64,000 bases of DNA from Paenibacillus sp. JQZ6Y-1 (GCF_040719145.1 NZ_JBFDUZ010000001.1:3100001-3164000), one strand, 5' to 3'; shown: positions 17,890 to 27,267, counted from the stretch's first letter. The notes: generated by a model from the letters alone, not told the origin. Numbers and translations: made by a program.

Positions 17890-18063
17890 TCCACGTTGGT
17901 TGTAGTTTATTCGTGTTATGCTGCCAGCGGCATCCGCTTTGTCGGTGAGCAGTCCCTGTTCGTTGTAGTTTTTTTGTGTACAACGTTTTGCTTTTTCTAT
18001 TTATTGGTAGTCTAAACTTATAAATCGATAGTAGTATATTCAATCTAATAATTACTAAAAAGA

Positions 18064-18101
18064 GAACCCTTAATCATGTATCTACACTTGATTAAGGGTT
18101 C
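18064..18101 (-). terminator. Terminator after the 18235-18528 gene
   Basis: A perfect 13-bp stem (GAACCCTTAATCA / TGATTAAGGGTTC) is followed by CTCTTTTTAG on the minus strand. It separates the active toxin/immunity transcript from the truncated cassette. Confidence 0.8.
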
Positions 18102-18234
18102 TTCCTGTAATTTACATTCAATAATTATAAAAATTTGAAATGAATCAAACTAATTCTTAAACAAATTCCTTTTATTTACTGTGTAAAAATATTTAGTTCA
18201 CTAATGCATTTTAACGCTCGTATCTCACTCTTTT

Positions 18235-18528
18235 TCATAAAGCATTAATTTCTTCTTCAATGTTCTCTAACTCAGAAAGCAATAATCTTAAATGTTTTTT
18301 ACTGGCATCACTATCCAAATTTTTAAAATCAGTTTTCCCTAAAAAAGCCATATATACACTTGCAATTTTTTCGGAAATTTGAGGATCTTCATCTTCGTAA
18401 TTTGTCTCATAAAATTTATTTATTTCTGTTCTTACGCTCTCGTTAAAACCTTTTTTCTCAATACAAAGTTTCAATAAATCAACAATGTATAATGAATCTT
18501 CCTCGAAAATAAAAATGTTGTTATCCAT
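18235..18528 (-). CDS. Small acidic protein, immunity-like
   Basis: A 97-residue helical acidic protein (MDNNIFIFEEDSLYIVDLLK; CIEKKGFNESVRTEINKFYE; LRLLLSELENIEEEINAL). The ATG follows AGAAGGTAAT. Family not recognised. Small helical acidic proteins are common inhibitors in polymorphic-toxin loci. It has its own downstream terminator and no adjacent toxin tail, so it is an orphan immunity candidate. Confidence 0.55.
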   Translation of the reverse strand: MDNNIFIFEEDSLYIVDLLKLCIEKKGFNESVRTEINKFYETNYEDEDPQISEKIASVYMAFLGKTDFKNLDSDASKKHLRLLLSELENIEEEINAL

Positions 18529-18693
18529 ATTACCTTCTTATAATTTTTTATAAAAAACATGCAACTATAAATAATAAAATAGATAATTCCTCCAATATTG
18601 ATGCCATCTATATCTCTTAAAAATATATTCTACTTTTCCTCTTAACTACAATTCAAAAATTGATATAGGATTTATAATCCTATCGTTCATTGT

Positions 18694-18744
18694 AAAAAGA
18701 TGAGCCTTTTGAAATAACATTATTACTCCAAAGGCTCATCTTTT
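18694..18744. terminator. Bidirectional terminator
   Basis: AAAAGATGAGCCTTT / AAAGGCTCATCTTTT arms with T runs. It ends the 18754-19287 lipoprotein gene. Nothing else was seen in 18529-18753. Confidence 0.75.
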
Positions 18745-18753
18745 CTAATCAAT

Positions 18754-19287
18754 TCACCTTTTCAATTCGTAATAAAATCCATTACTAGAAAGAATTAATC
18801 TATCAGGCATTGATGGATCAAATAGTAATATCCCTAAACTCCATTGATCTTCATAATCCTTATCTTTGTAAATATCTATACGATATATATTTGTACCCTG
18901 GAAACCGAGTTGATTGGTAGAAGGCGAGACAGATGCTTCTTCTTCAATTTCACTAATATTTGTAACATCATAATAAGGATTTTCTAAAACAGGTGTAGTA
19001 TTTTGATCATTCGCTAATAACAGTTCTTTTGTAACAGAAGGTTCAGTCTCAATTCCTTTTTCGTTTATTTCAAAAAATGAGCCTCTCCATTTCTCAACGC
19101 TAGCTTTGTCTACCATTGTAATACGAGCATTAGCGACAATATCTTTAACTATCCATTTTCCAATAATTTGTTGTTGAACTGATATATTTTGCATACTTCC
19201 TAACTCCTTTATACTTTCAATATGTTGTTTGTCATTAGATGTTGAATTACAGCCTGTAACACAAAGTATAATTGCAAGATATATCAT
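18754..19287 (-). CDS. Small lipoprotein, possible immunity or envelope protein
   Basis: The mature part follows a lipobox (ILCVTGC, Cys ~13), after which come NSTSNDKQHIESIKE and a β-rich domain (IIGKWIVKDIVANARITMVD; GTNIYRIDIYKDKDYEDQW; LILSSNGFYYELKR) reminiscent of calycin-like small lipoproteins. With the ATG at 19287 the signal lacks basic residues. Extending to a CTG seven codons earlier (LKKTIDF) adds two Lys, with AGGTGG upstream, so the real start may be that CTG. Exported location fits protection against a surface toxin, but this is inference. Confidence 0.6.
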   Translation of the reverse strand: MIYLAIILCVTGCNSTSNDKQHIESIKELGSMQNISVQQQIIGKWIVKDIVANARITMVDKASVEKWRGSFFEINEKGIETEPSVTKELLLANDQNTTPVLENPYYDVTNISEIEEEASVSPSTNQLGFQGTNIYRIDIYKDKDYEDQWSLGILLFDPSMPDRLILSSNGFYYELKR

Positions 19288-19349
19288 AAAATCTATAGTT
19301 TTCTTCAGGATTTGTTGCCACCTTTCTATATTATTTTCAAGTTAAATAT

Positions 19350-20132
19350 TTATCTAGTTTTCTCAAGTACATCTACAATCTGATCTATCTCCATATAATT
19401 TCTAAATTCCTTTTGAATATATCTAGCTTTATCAGTAGAGTAATTTTTGTGATTTTCAAATAAAGTAATACTTATTGCTTGATTGTTTAATTGCTCTACT
19501 TCATAAGCATTCGAATAAGAAAGTAACTTCTCACGGGATAAAAATTGAAAGTACTTTTCTCCATAAATCATTTTCCAAGTGGAACCAAACCACAAATTGT
19601 CAAACTCGTTTGGATAACCAGGAAGGGAGCTAACATCAATCAAACTACTAACCTTGTTAAAAGGACGCAATGTAAGACCATCTAAAGATTTACCATATAA
19701 TTTATATTGACCTGGATCGACATTTTTTTGCCAAAAAAGATCATCCTCTGGATAAAAACAAGCTACTACTCCGATGTTGTTTATTTCAAAAAAAGAATTA
19801 GTATACTTAATCCAATGTTGTAAATCAGCTCCTTGTAAATCATAAATATTAAATAATAAAAAAGAATAGTTTTCGTGCATACCTAATAGTAAAGAATTAT
19901 TGTAATCATCTTTAAAAGTTAAAAATATAGGATAAGAAATTTTTTCGATATCCATAAAAACTTCATTCAAGTTTACTATTTCCCAATTAGTGGGATTTTT
20001 ATACTTTTTAATATCATCCGCTTGAAAAGACACGACCTCAAAAAACGGAGCTTTATCTAACCATTTCATGATATTTGATCCTGTAATATTCGAAGTTTCA
20101 ATATTGATTTTAAGACTAAATTCTTCTTTCAA
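19350..20132 (-). CDS. Hypothetical protein, immunity-like (260 aa)
   Basis: A 260-residue soluble protein, starting one base after the stop of the 20134-20349 ORF, so the two are probably cotranscribed. Text is rich in Trp/Phe/Tyr (ADLQHWIKYTNSFFEIN; FDNLWFGSTWKMIYGEKYF) with a C-terminal helix (YIQKEFRNYMEIDQIVDVL). No signal or membrane segment. Family not recognised. It may be the inhibitor paired with whatever the small upstream ORF once belonged to. Composition is AT-rich like the rest of the island. Confidence 0.55.
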   Translation of the reverse strand: MKEEFSLKINIETSNITGSNIMKWLDKAPFFEVVSFQADDIKKYKNPTNWEIVNLNEVFMDIEKISYPIFLTFKDDYNNSLLLGMHENYSFLLFNIYDLQGADLQHWIKYTNSFFEINNIGVVACFYPEDDLFWQKNVDPGQYKLYGKSLDGLTLRPFNKVSSLIDVSSLPGYPNEFDNLWFGSTWKMIYGEKYFQFLSREKLLSYSNAYEVEQLNNQAISITLFENHKNYSTDKARYIQKEFRNYMEIDQIVDVLEKTR

Positions 20133-20133
20133 G

Positions 20134-20349
20134 TCAAAACTCCTCTACTTTAACTGTTATTTTGCCTGCTTTTTGTAAAAGTCCTTTTAAATCAATCGAG
20201 TCAGCATAACCTTGAGGAACCCTAATGTCTAGAGTTCTTTTACTCATTGGAACTTCTACGCCATCTATACGAATTTCAGTACGAGCTAATTCTTTTAAAT
20301 CATCTGATAAATCACTGAAAAATATCCATTTTTTCTCTAATGTATTCAT
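20134..20349 (-). CDS. 71-aa ORF, possible remnant of a toxin tip
   Basis: The ORF encodes MNTLEKKWIFFSDLSDDLKE then a β-rich tail (GVEVPMSKRTLDIRVPQGYA; GLLQKAGKITVKVEEF). It has no convincing ribosome site and starts right at the foot of a hairpin (20350-20395), with a stop shortly upstream. Together with the abutting 260-aa gene this looks like toxin tail plus immunity, but a small free-standing gene cannot be excluded. Family not recognised. Confidence 0.45.
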   Translation of the reverse strand: MNTLEKKWIFFSDLSDDLKELARTEIRIDGVEVPMSKRTLDIRVPQGYADSIDLKGLLQKAGKITVKVEEF

Positions 20350-20453
20350 ATAATGAACACTTTATTTCTGTGGACGAAAATAGTGTTCTCATTATATCCA
20401 CAATAAACCATACATTCTGAATCAATTTCATTGACCTAGAACATATGGTTTAC
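20350..20453 (-). terminator. Two hairpins between immunity genes
   Basis: 20350-20395 pairs ATAATGAACACT with AGTGTTCTCATTAT. 20407-20453 pairs AAACCATATGTTCT with AGAATGTATGGTTT on the minus strand. Either may end the transcript from the active RHS gene and its immunity gene. T runs are short. Confidence 0.5.
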
Positions 20454-20478
20454 TTATAGTATCAGGTTATCAAATCAT

Positions 20479-21186
20479 TTACTGATTGTTTAAAATGTGT
20501 ACAGTTTCGGAGAGCGACTTATAAAATATCATTAAGCTATTATTAGAATTTTGACAAAGATATATTTCGCGAAATAAATCTTTTTTAAAAGATCTATTTC
20601 CTCCTATATGGCTAATATAAAACAAACCTGGCTCACTATACTCCCATTGACCTTCTAAATTTGCAATTATCATTTCACCTAAAAAATAAGTAACCATTAA
20701 TATAACATCCAATTCTGCATCGAGAGTTAATAAATTTTCAGCTTTCTGTAGATCGTCTGGCGAAAAGGACTTTAAGTTGTACTCATACATTAGATTTTGG
20801 TATTTAGAATATTCTTCTAATAGTTTTTTCAGTTTAGAGGGATATATATTCTTCGGACGATTGTTTGCCCACCAATCTAAAACATGCGTTTTAATTAGTT
20901 CAACTATACCTATCAAAATTTGTTTTAATTCTTGTTCATTTTGATAGGTATACCAATGTTCTCCATCGATTTTCATAAGTTTAAAACTCGTAATCGATTC
21001 TTCCCCATTACCAAATTCTACTCTAATCGAATTTTCAATCCAGTCACTTTTATCAATAGTTATAGTTTCAGTATAAGTGCCACAATCTCTACTAAATTCC
21101 CATCGATTATGATGATATCGATATTTGAAGTTCATTTTCTCAAGTTCTTTAAGCATTGTTTGCTTTATAACTTTTGAGATTCTCAT
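20479..21186 (-). CDS. Probable cognate immunity protein of the full-length RHS toxin
   Basis: A 235-residue soluble protein whose ATG lies 21 bp past the RHS stop, with GAAAGGATTGAAG upstream. The N-terminal half (IKQTMLKELEKMNFKYRYHH; NRWEFSRDCGTYTETITIDK; SDWIENSIRVEFGNGEES) resembles DUF4304-type proteins, a group often found as toxin-associated inhibitors (from memory). The C-terminal half is helical (LLTLDAELDVILMVTYFLGE). Direct position behind the active toxin tip makes it the best immunity candidate of the island. Binding to the nuclease tip is inferred. Confidence 0.65.
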   Translation of the reverse strand: MRISKVIKQTMLKELEKMNFKYRYHHNRWEFSRDCGTYTETITIDKSDWIENSIRVEFGNGEESITSFKLMKIDGEHWYTYQNEQELKQILIGIVELIKTHVLDWWANNRPKNIYPSKLKKLLEEYSKYQNLMYEYNLKSFSPDDLQKAENLLTLDAELDVILMVTYFLGEMIIANLEGQWEYSEPGLFYISHIGGNRSFKKDLFREIYLCQNSNNSLMIFYKSLSETVHILNNQ

Positions 21187-21207
21187 TTAATCTTCAATCC
21201 TTTCATT

Positions 21208-24200
21208 TTAAAATATTGCAAATCTAGGAAATGGTATAGGAAAAAAGTTATTCGAGTTACTTTTGTTTCCTCCAAGTGGGGGTAAGCCGTTCGGTAGCGG
21301 TACTCCATCAGGATGATAATCTTGATCAAAAAAGTCAGAAATACTATCCCAAATTTGATTTAATTTGGGTTCTGGTACAACTTTAAATCCTTTTTGAGGA
21401 TTGGGATTATCTATTGACTCATAGTAAATCATTCCAGGCTCATCTTCAAAAGTTCTATAGCGTATTAATTTGTTAGAATTATAAGGATCATTAATAGTTA
21501 AATTATTAGGATTAAAAGTGGTTCCTTTAACAGCAGATGCATTACCACCACGTACACCATTTACATTTATGCCTGTAACATATCTATTTAATTGTCTTTG
21601 AGCAGAAGCTTGTTTTTTTGAATTATTGTGATAACTCATTGGTTTTATTTCATAAACTTCATACTGATTTGCTCCAGTTTTTAGTAATAAGTCTACTCTT
21701 CCATTTTTACCATTAGTTTGATTTACATGAACTTCTGTAAAAGCAACATCCTTTGGAGTAAATAAATTAATAATTTTGAATATCGTACCTAGAGCATGAT
21801 GTGCATAATTTCCATACTGCATACTTCCATATTGCGCATTGCCCGTTGGATCAATATAACTAAATGGATTATTGCTCACATACGTATACATATTTAAGCT
21901 AAGTGGACTATCAATCTGTCCTTCTACAGTATCCTCATTCAAAAACCGTCCCTGAGCTGGATCATAATATCTCGCTTTTAAATAATACAATCCGGTCTCT
22001 GTATCATACGTCTCACCTGCATACTTAAACTCATTGCCCACCGTTTCTTTCTGCTGGGTTAGACTTCCCCACTCATCATACTGGTAGCTGTTGACGACAC
22101 TTCCATCCGTGCCGATCATCTGTACGACATCTCCGTGACCGTTATACAGATAATAGTAGTCCTTCTGGTTCGTCAGATCTTTCTTAACCAGCACCCGATC
22201 GCCACGTACATAACTGGATACGGTTCCGTTGCTAGCTTTGTCTCCAATCACCTGATCGGCACCATTGTAACTGTACTGTGTCACTTTGCTGCCCGTTGTT
22301 TTCTTCCAGCGCAATCCATCGGGCAAATAGTCGAATAGGGTCTTGGCTTTATCGGTCGTCGCCGAAATGAGCGTATTTTGTAAATTATAGCGATAATTGA
22401 CCGCTGTCTCATCCGGTAAATCGCGAGTGTCACTTTGCGTCAGACGATTGCCGCTCAGATCATATCCATATTGCGTCTCGCTGCCATCGGCACGTTTCAC
22501 ATCACTCAATCGGTTCAGTTTGTCATAGCTATACGTGGAAGTTTGTGCTGCACTATTCTGCACTTGCTCCGTCACAGATGTGATATTACCGTTGTTGTCG
22601 TACTGGTAGCTATAGACGGACAAGATGGTGTCGCCTTTCGTATTAGTTAAACTACTCAGGCGATTCAGCGGATCATAGCTCATACTTTCTTGTAACTTGC
22701 TGCCATCCGACAACGTCGGGAACGTGATTTGCTGTACCTGTCCGAGTGGTGTGTAGGCATATCGCACATTCGCCGTATTCGCCGTATTCCGACTTTGTGC
22801 ACCGTTGGTTTGTACCTGCGTTAGGCGAGACTTGTCATAGCCGTAGTTTGTAAAGAAGCTGGTGCCGTTCAAGGTATGTTTCTGATTGGCGATGCGATCC
22901 AATGGATCATATCCGACATCCAAACGAGCGGTATAGCCTGTTGCAGTTGAGGTCAGGCTTGTAATCCGATCCAGTTTGTCAATCGTGCTCGTCTGAGTTG
23001 AAACTTTGGCATCGTTGATGTACAGCTCATGGCGATCCGTCAGCAGATTGCCGTCGGCGCCGTAGATGCTTTTTGTTTCCAATGTACCACTCATTAATGA
23101 GTTGCTACTGTAGGCTTTGAGATACGCACTTGTTTGTTGCCCACGTTCATCGTACGTGTATTTCGCTGTTGTCCCGTTACGATCAATGAGTTGTTCGGTT
23201 AAGCCCCGTTGGTTGTAGTTCATTCGTGTTGTGCTGCCAGCGGCATCCGCTTTATCGGTAAGCAGTCCTTGTTCGTTATAGTTCTTGGTGTACAACGTTT
23301 CGCTTTTCCCGCTGTTGTTGCTAAGGATAACGCTGGATAATCCGCCCAGTCCATCGTACGTATAGCGGCTGGACTGATCCATCGCATCTTGTACGAGCGT
23401 TAGGCGATTTAGTGCGTCGTACGTGTAGGATGTGGTCACTCCGTTGCTATTCCGATTGCCATTCGGGTCGGTATAGCTCAGGACGTTGCCAGTCAGGTCA
23501 TAAGTATAGGTTTCTTGAAGTGGTTCGTTGCGCGATGCGCCATCACGATATGCAGTTGTTTTCTCTACATGTCCATAAGCGTCCAACGACTGTTCCACAT
23601 AGTTTAGCTGAACAGCTGGATTATTTACATTATTCCGATAATTACCAACCTCAGATGATGCGACAGCAAATCGTACCATTTTACGCTGAGTGAGTTGGTT
23701 TTGTGTCACATATAGATTGCCTTGCGCATCACTGTATTCCTTTTGTTGCCCCCAAGCATCATACGTTGCCGTTTGTGTATTACCGAGGGCATCCACTGCA
23801 TAGATGGTACGTCCCATAGGATCTGGATGGTATTGAGAACGCGTCCAACCATTACTCTCATTATACGTTTCTTCCACACGTAAAAATCCCAAACCGTCAT
23901 AATAGGAAGCTTGCCTGTTTAATACAGTGACTACTCCCGTTGTCTTATTTGTATATTGACGTAAGCTATCCACTCTTAATGTTAAAATCCCTGCGTTTGT
24001 ACTATCTGCTTCTGTACTGTACGCCCGATTGGTATACGTGTATTGATCTTCAATCGAGTATACGGTTCCGTCTACATTCGTCATAGAGGGCTGTACTACT
24101 TTGATTGGACGCCCTAACACATCATATGACGTTATTGTTTTGTTACCATCGCTATCGGCTTGTTCTGTAAGCAAGCCTGTACCGCTATCATAGGTCATCG

Positions 24201-26664
24201 TTTGACGAACGGTTTTTGTGGTTTTGTTATAATTCGTGAATGTGCTAGTTTTCTCTGTAGGATACGCATATCCGTATTCTGCACCAAAGACCGTAACACT
24301 GCGTGCGTTGACTCCATCGCGCACCTGTTTTTGTTCTGTAATCCGCTGGATCTGATTGGCATTTGCAGGAGATGACTCATACGTATACGTTGTTGTTTCT
24401 CCGGCAGCATTCGTTGTGCTTTGTAGACGTCCTAGATTCGTATACGTATACTGTTCACTTAATTGTTTATTGTTATTTTGATACCACGTTTTGCTGATTA
24501 GTTGCTTGTACGTATCCTCGTACGTGTAGTTTACTGTATGCTTGGTTTTCGTATCTGGCTGATTGAACTCTTCTGACGGCATGTTGTCAGTCTGCGACTG
24601 TACACCACCCCAATCATTGTAGGAGGTAGCTGCATAATAGATTTGCGCGCCATTTGCGTCTGTTTCTGTTGTTTTGACTCGAGTCGGTTTCAAATTAAAC
24701 AAGGAGTGAAACTCTTCATTCTCTGTTGTTTTCTTCAAACCATCTGCACTAACTTCTGTAGACAACAATTGATTCATTCGATTAAATACATACGTAGTCG
24801 ATTGATGATCACTCGTCGTCGATGTGTGCGAATAACGATAGGCTTGCCTAAGCTCATCGGTTCCAAAGTAAGCAGCATAATCTCCTGTATAGCTATAATC
24901 TATATGATTATAACCCACCGCTGCAGAGCCGCTGGCGGTTTGCAATTGATCTTCTCTTGATGTGACCCGATATTCTGTTGAATCGCCTTTTTTGCCAAAA
25001 TCATGTGCACCCAACGCGTATGCATATTGCGTGGAAGAACGCGGATAATACACGTTTTTTAATAAAGCGAATGGCTGACTGGCATATCCTTTCGTTGCAT
25101 AATAACGGAACTGGCTGGTCTGCATATCATAATCAAACGTTTTGACATCTTCGTTACTATTTGTGATTTTAGATAAAAGTGGAGCATACCCATCACTGGT
25201 ACCTTGGTTTTGGTTTGTTAATGCCATTCTACTTTTCGTATAAACAACTCGTTGAACCTCACGACCCGATGGATCATAAACGATCAAGGTTACATTTTCA
25301 CCTTGGAAGTTTTCCTGATTTAACGTGTTGTCATACTGAAACACAATTTTCCGTCCGATCGTATCGGTAATAGAAGAAAGATACTCTGCTTTATCACTTG
25401 CATATGTTGTAGCTGGTTCATAATTAAAAGTGATTTGATTGCCATAGCGATCCACAATACCGATAATTTTACCTTTGTCAGAAAAATATTCTTTTCTTTG
25501 ATCAGCATATTCCATAAAGTAGTACGAACCAACTTGACCATTAGAGAATGATCCTCCACTTTTAAAGTGACGTTCTTTTCCTTGTGCATTACTAATTTTG
25601 GTTTCGTAAATCAGTTTTGTACTTTCACTAGGGCTTCCCATCAAACTCGCTTCAAAATCAATTCCTGTTGTACCACCAAATCCATCATAATAGGTCGGCT
25701 TAGAAGTCCCTACATCGCTGACATAAGGAAATTGAAATTGCCAACCCACGCCCAAATTGTAATTATAATTAGCTAGATTGCCTTTGTATAACGTAGCTCC
25801 GCCTTTTGGAGTATGACCTTTATAATAAGCCGAAGCTTCACTCGAATCATATGTAACCCCGATATTCAGATCTAATCCATCTCTTCCCGGCAAATGGATC
25901 TGCTGATCTTGCCAAATTAGATTGCCAATGCCTGGTGTGACTTCTTCCTTCGTGCCTGATGTATCTGCATATTGAGCATTCACTTTGCTTGCTAGAGCTT
26001 GTTCTCGCAATAAATTATCAAAAGCCGTTTCAATTTTTGTGTCAGTATCTACTTCTGATGTCGAAGCAATCGATACTGTCTGAGTACTTGATCTATCGTT
26101 ATCGCTAATAGACTCCGTATACACCTCGTCTGTAACTGTAGGTAATGATGCTGTACCGGAATCATACCCTTCCTCTAACTGCTCCCACGTTGATTCTCCT
26201 GTCTCATATTGTTTCCACATTTCGAGTGGATCGTCACCAGTTTTACGTGTCAGATACTCTAACCAGTAAACGTCTACAACTTCAGCGCCATCGGAGATTA
26301 GAAAATTGACTTGTTCTTGAGTAAGCCCTTGATGCTGAATCGATTCTTCTTGAATCGAGAAGGTAGAGAAGCCTCGGAACTGATATTGATCCAATGAAGA
26401 GAGCTTGGACAATACGTCTTTCATTTCAGGATCGTCAGCTTCATACACATTACTATATACATCTTTGGAAACAACGGTCCAACTATTAGGTTCTACATCT
26501 AATGGAGCGACTTGTTTGCTAGGAGGTTGAATAGATGTAATGCTTGTACTTTTAGCAAAACTAGTAGAAGGGAACTGCGGAACGATTGTACTTATGCTCA
26601 AAATGAGTATTAGCACATAAATAATAAATGCTTTTATATTTTTATTTGTTTTATGATCTTTCAA
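21208..26664 (-). CDS. Secreted RHS/YD-repeat polymorphic toxin with nuclease tip
   Basis: An 1818-residue WapA-like protein. The start is a TTG at 26664 with AAAGGGG 9 nt upstream. Residues ~1-40 are a signal peptide (NIKAFIIYVLILILSIS...SFA). A unique N-terminal region precedes about 1,100 residues of YD repeats (YTYD, GRLQST, YSYDKLNRL). The core ends with FLNEDTVEGQID...YIDPTGN (Asp1605). The last ~210 residues form the variable tip, with GRVDLLL (Asp1658) and YEIKP (Glu1672, Lys1674), a PD-(D/E)XK nuclease pattern. By analogy with B. subtilis WapA, the shell presents the tip to neighbouring cells. Immunity follows 21 bp downstream. Confidence 0.92.
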   Translation of the reverse strand: MKDHKTNKNIKAFIIYVLILILSISTIVPQFPSTSFAKSTSITSIQPPSKQVAPLDVEPNSWTVVSKDVYSNVYEADDPEMKDVLSKLSSLDQYQFRGFSTFSIQEESIQHQGLTQEQVNFLISDGAEVVDVYWLEYLTRKTGDDPLEMWKQYETGESTWEQLEEGYDSGTASLPTVTDEVYTESISDNDRSSTQTVSIASTSEVDTDTKIETAFDNLLREQALASKVNAQYADTSGTKEEVTPGIGNLIWQDQQIHLPGRDGLDLNIGVTYDSSEASAYYKGHTPKGGATLYKGNLANYNYNLGVGWQFQFPYVSDVGTSKPTYYDGFGGTTGIDFEASLMGSPSESTKLIYETKISNAQGKERHFKSGGSFSNGQVGSYYFMEYADQRKEYFSDKGKIIGIVDRYGNQITFNYEPATTYASDKAEYLSSITDTIGRKIVFQYDNTLNQENFQGENVTLIVYDPSGREVQRVVYTKSRMALTNQNQGTSDGYAPLLSKITNSNEDVKTFDYDMQTSQFRYYATKGYASQPFALLKNVYYPRSSTQYAYALGAHDFGKKGDSTEYRVTSREDQLQTASGSAAVGYNHIDYSYTGDYAAYFGTDELRQAYRYSHTSTTSDHQSTTYVFNRMNQLLSTEVSADGLKKTTENEEFHSLFNLKPTRVKTTETDANGAQIYYAATSYNDWGGVQSQTDNMPSEEFNQPDTKTKHTVNYTYEDTYKQLISKTWYQNNNKQLSEQYTYTNLGRLQSTTNAAGETTTYTYESSPANANQIQRITEQKQVRDGVNARSVTVFGAEYGYAYPTEKTSTFTNYNKTTKTVRQTMTYDSGTGLLTEQADSDGNKTITSYDVLGRPIKVVQPSMTNVDGTVYSIEDQYTYTNRAYSTEADSTNAGILTLRVDSLRQYTNKTTGVVTVLNRQASYYDGLGFLRVEETYNESNGWTRSQYHPDPMGRTIYAVDALGNTQTATYDAWGQQKEYSDAQGNLYVTQNQLTQRKMVRFAVASSEVGNYRNNVNNPAVQLNYVEQSLDAYGHVEKTTAYRDGASRNEPLQETYTYDLTGNVLSYTDPNGNRNSNGVTTSYTYDALNRLTLVQDAMDQSSRYTYDGLGGLSSVILSNNSGKSETLYTKNYNEQGLLTDKADAAGSTTRMNYNQRGLTEQLIDRNGTTAKYTYDERGQQTSAYLKAYSSNSLMSGTLETKSIYGADGNLLTDRHELYINDAKVSTQTSTIDKLDRITSLTSTATGYTARLDVGYDPLDRIANQKHTLNGTSFFTNYGYDKSRLTQVQTNGAQSRNTANTANVRYAYTPLGQVQQITFPTLSDGSKLQESMSYDPLNRLSSLTNTKGDTILSVYSYQYDNNGNITSVTEQVQNSAAQTSTYSYDKLNRLSDVKRADGSETQYGYDLSGNRLTQSDTRDLPDETAVNYRYNLQNTLISATTDKAKTLFDYLPDGLRWKKTTGSKVTQYSYNGADQVIGDKASNGTVSSYVRGDRVLVKKDLTNQKDYYYLYNGHGDVVQMIGTDGSVVNSYQYDEWGSLTQQKETVGNEFKYAGETYDTETGLYYLKARYYDPAQGRFLNEDTVEGQIDSPLSLNMYTYVSNNPFSYIDPTGNAQYGSMQYGNYAHHALGTIFKIINLFTPKDVAFTEVHVNQTNGKNGRVDLLLKTGANQYEVYEIKPMSYHNNSKKQASAQRQLNRYVTGINVNGVRGGNASAVKGTTFNPNNLTINDPYNSNKLIRYRTFEDEPGMIYYESIDNPNPQKGFKVVPEPKLNQIWDSISDFFDQDYHPDGVPLPNGLPPLGGNKSNSNNFFPIPFPRFAIF

Positions 26665-26721
26665 TGCGATATCCCCTTTGTTTACAGTTCATTCGTATTT
26701 AATTTTTCTGATAATCTATAT

Positions 26722-26985
26722 TTATTTTGTATTAGCTGCGGTGATGATACTGCTGTAATCTCCTTTTTCAATCTGCTTGCGAAACAGATTGCCGTTTTTA
26801 TCGTAGGAATACGTTGTCTTCTGTGTGGCTGTATACATCGTGATCAATCGACCATTCACGTTATACTCGTATACTCGCTTTGTAGCTGCGGAAGCAGAAA
26901 GTGAGGGTAATACCAGCATAGTAGCGCAAACCAGAATGATAATTTTCTGACTTATAGAGACAGGTGAATGCTTTTCTATTTTCAT
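26722..26985 (-). CDS. Small secreted single-YD-repeat protein
   Basis: An 87-residue protein with a signal peptide (KIIILVCATMLVLPSLSASA, cleavage near residue 33) and a mature part of about 53 residues containing one YD-type repeat (RVYEYNVNGRLITMYTATQK then TTYSYDKNGNLFRKQ). The ATG follows AAAGGAG. It ends 57 bp before the giant RHS gene, same strand, so is probably cotranscribed. It could be a broken N-terminal RHS piece, a companion that caps the shell, or a decoy. Function unknown. Confidence 0.75.
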   Translation of the reverse strand: MKIEKHSPVSISQKIIILVCATMLVLPSLSASAATKRVYEYNVNGRLITMYTATQKTTYSYDKNGNLFRKQIEKGDYSSIITAANTK

Positions 26986-27069
26986 AGTGCAAAAACTCCT
27001 TTAGATTCAAAAATAGTTATACGTTTGAATCGAACAATTTGTAATATCCAAGTAGCTACATCTGTATAG

Positions 27070-27267
27070 CTAAAATATAAAATATATGCACCTCCTTATC
27101 GAATGATTGGGAGTAATTTGAAGATATATAGAGAAAATGATGGCATATCTATATTCAGACAGCTTCAATGTCTCCATATCCTCAGTAATCCGATTATAGC
27201 GGTAGTTTTCAAAAATGGCAGAACTTATTTTGAATAACCAGCTGTTTTCAATTTTCTCAATTTCCAC
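27070..27267 (-). CDS. Doubtful ORF, possible gene remnant
   Basis: 65 codons from a GTG with no ribosome site. The N-terminal text EIEKIENSWLFKISSAIFEN is protein-like and the frame continues a few codons upstream (KLDYQV) before a stop, while the C-terminal part looks random. It may be the end of a decayed gene at the right border of the island. Nothing else credible lies in 27268-27409. Confidence 0.25.
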   Translation of the reverse strand: MEIEKIENSWLFKISSAIFENYRYNRITEDMETLKLSEYRYAIIFSIYLQITPNHSIRRCIYFIF

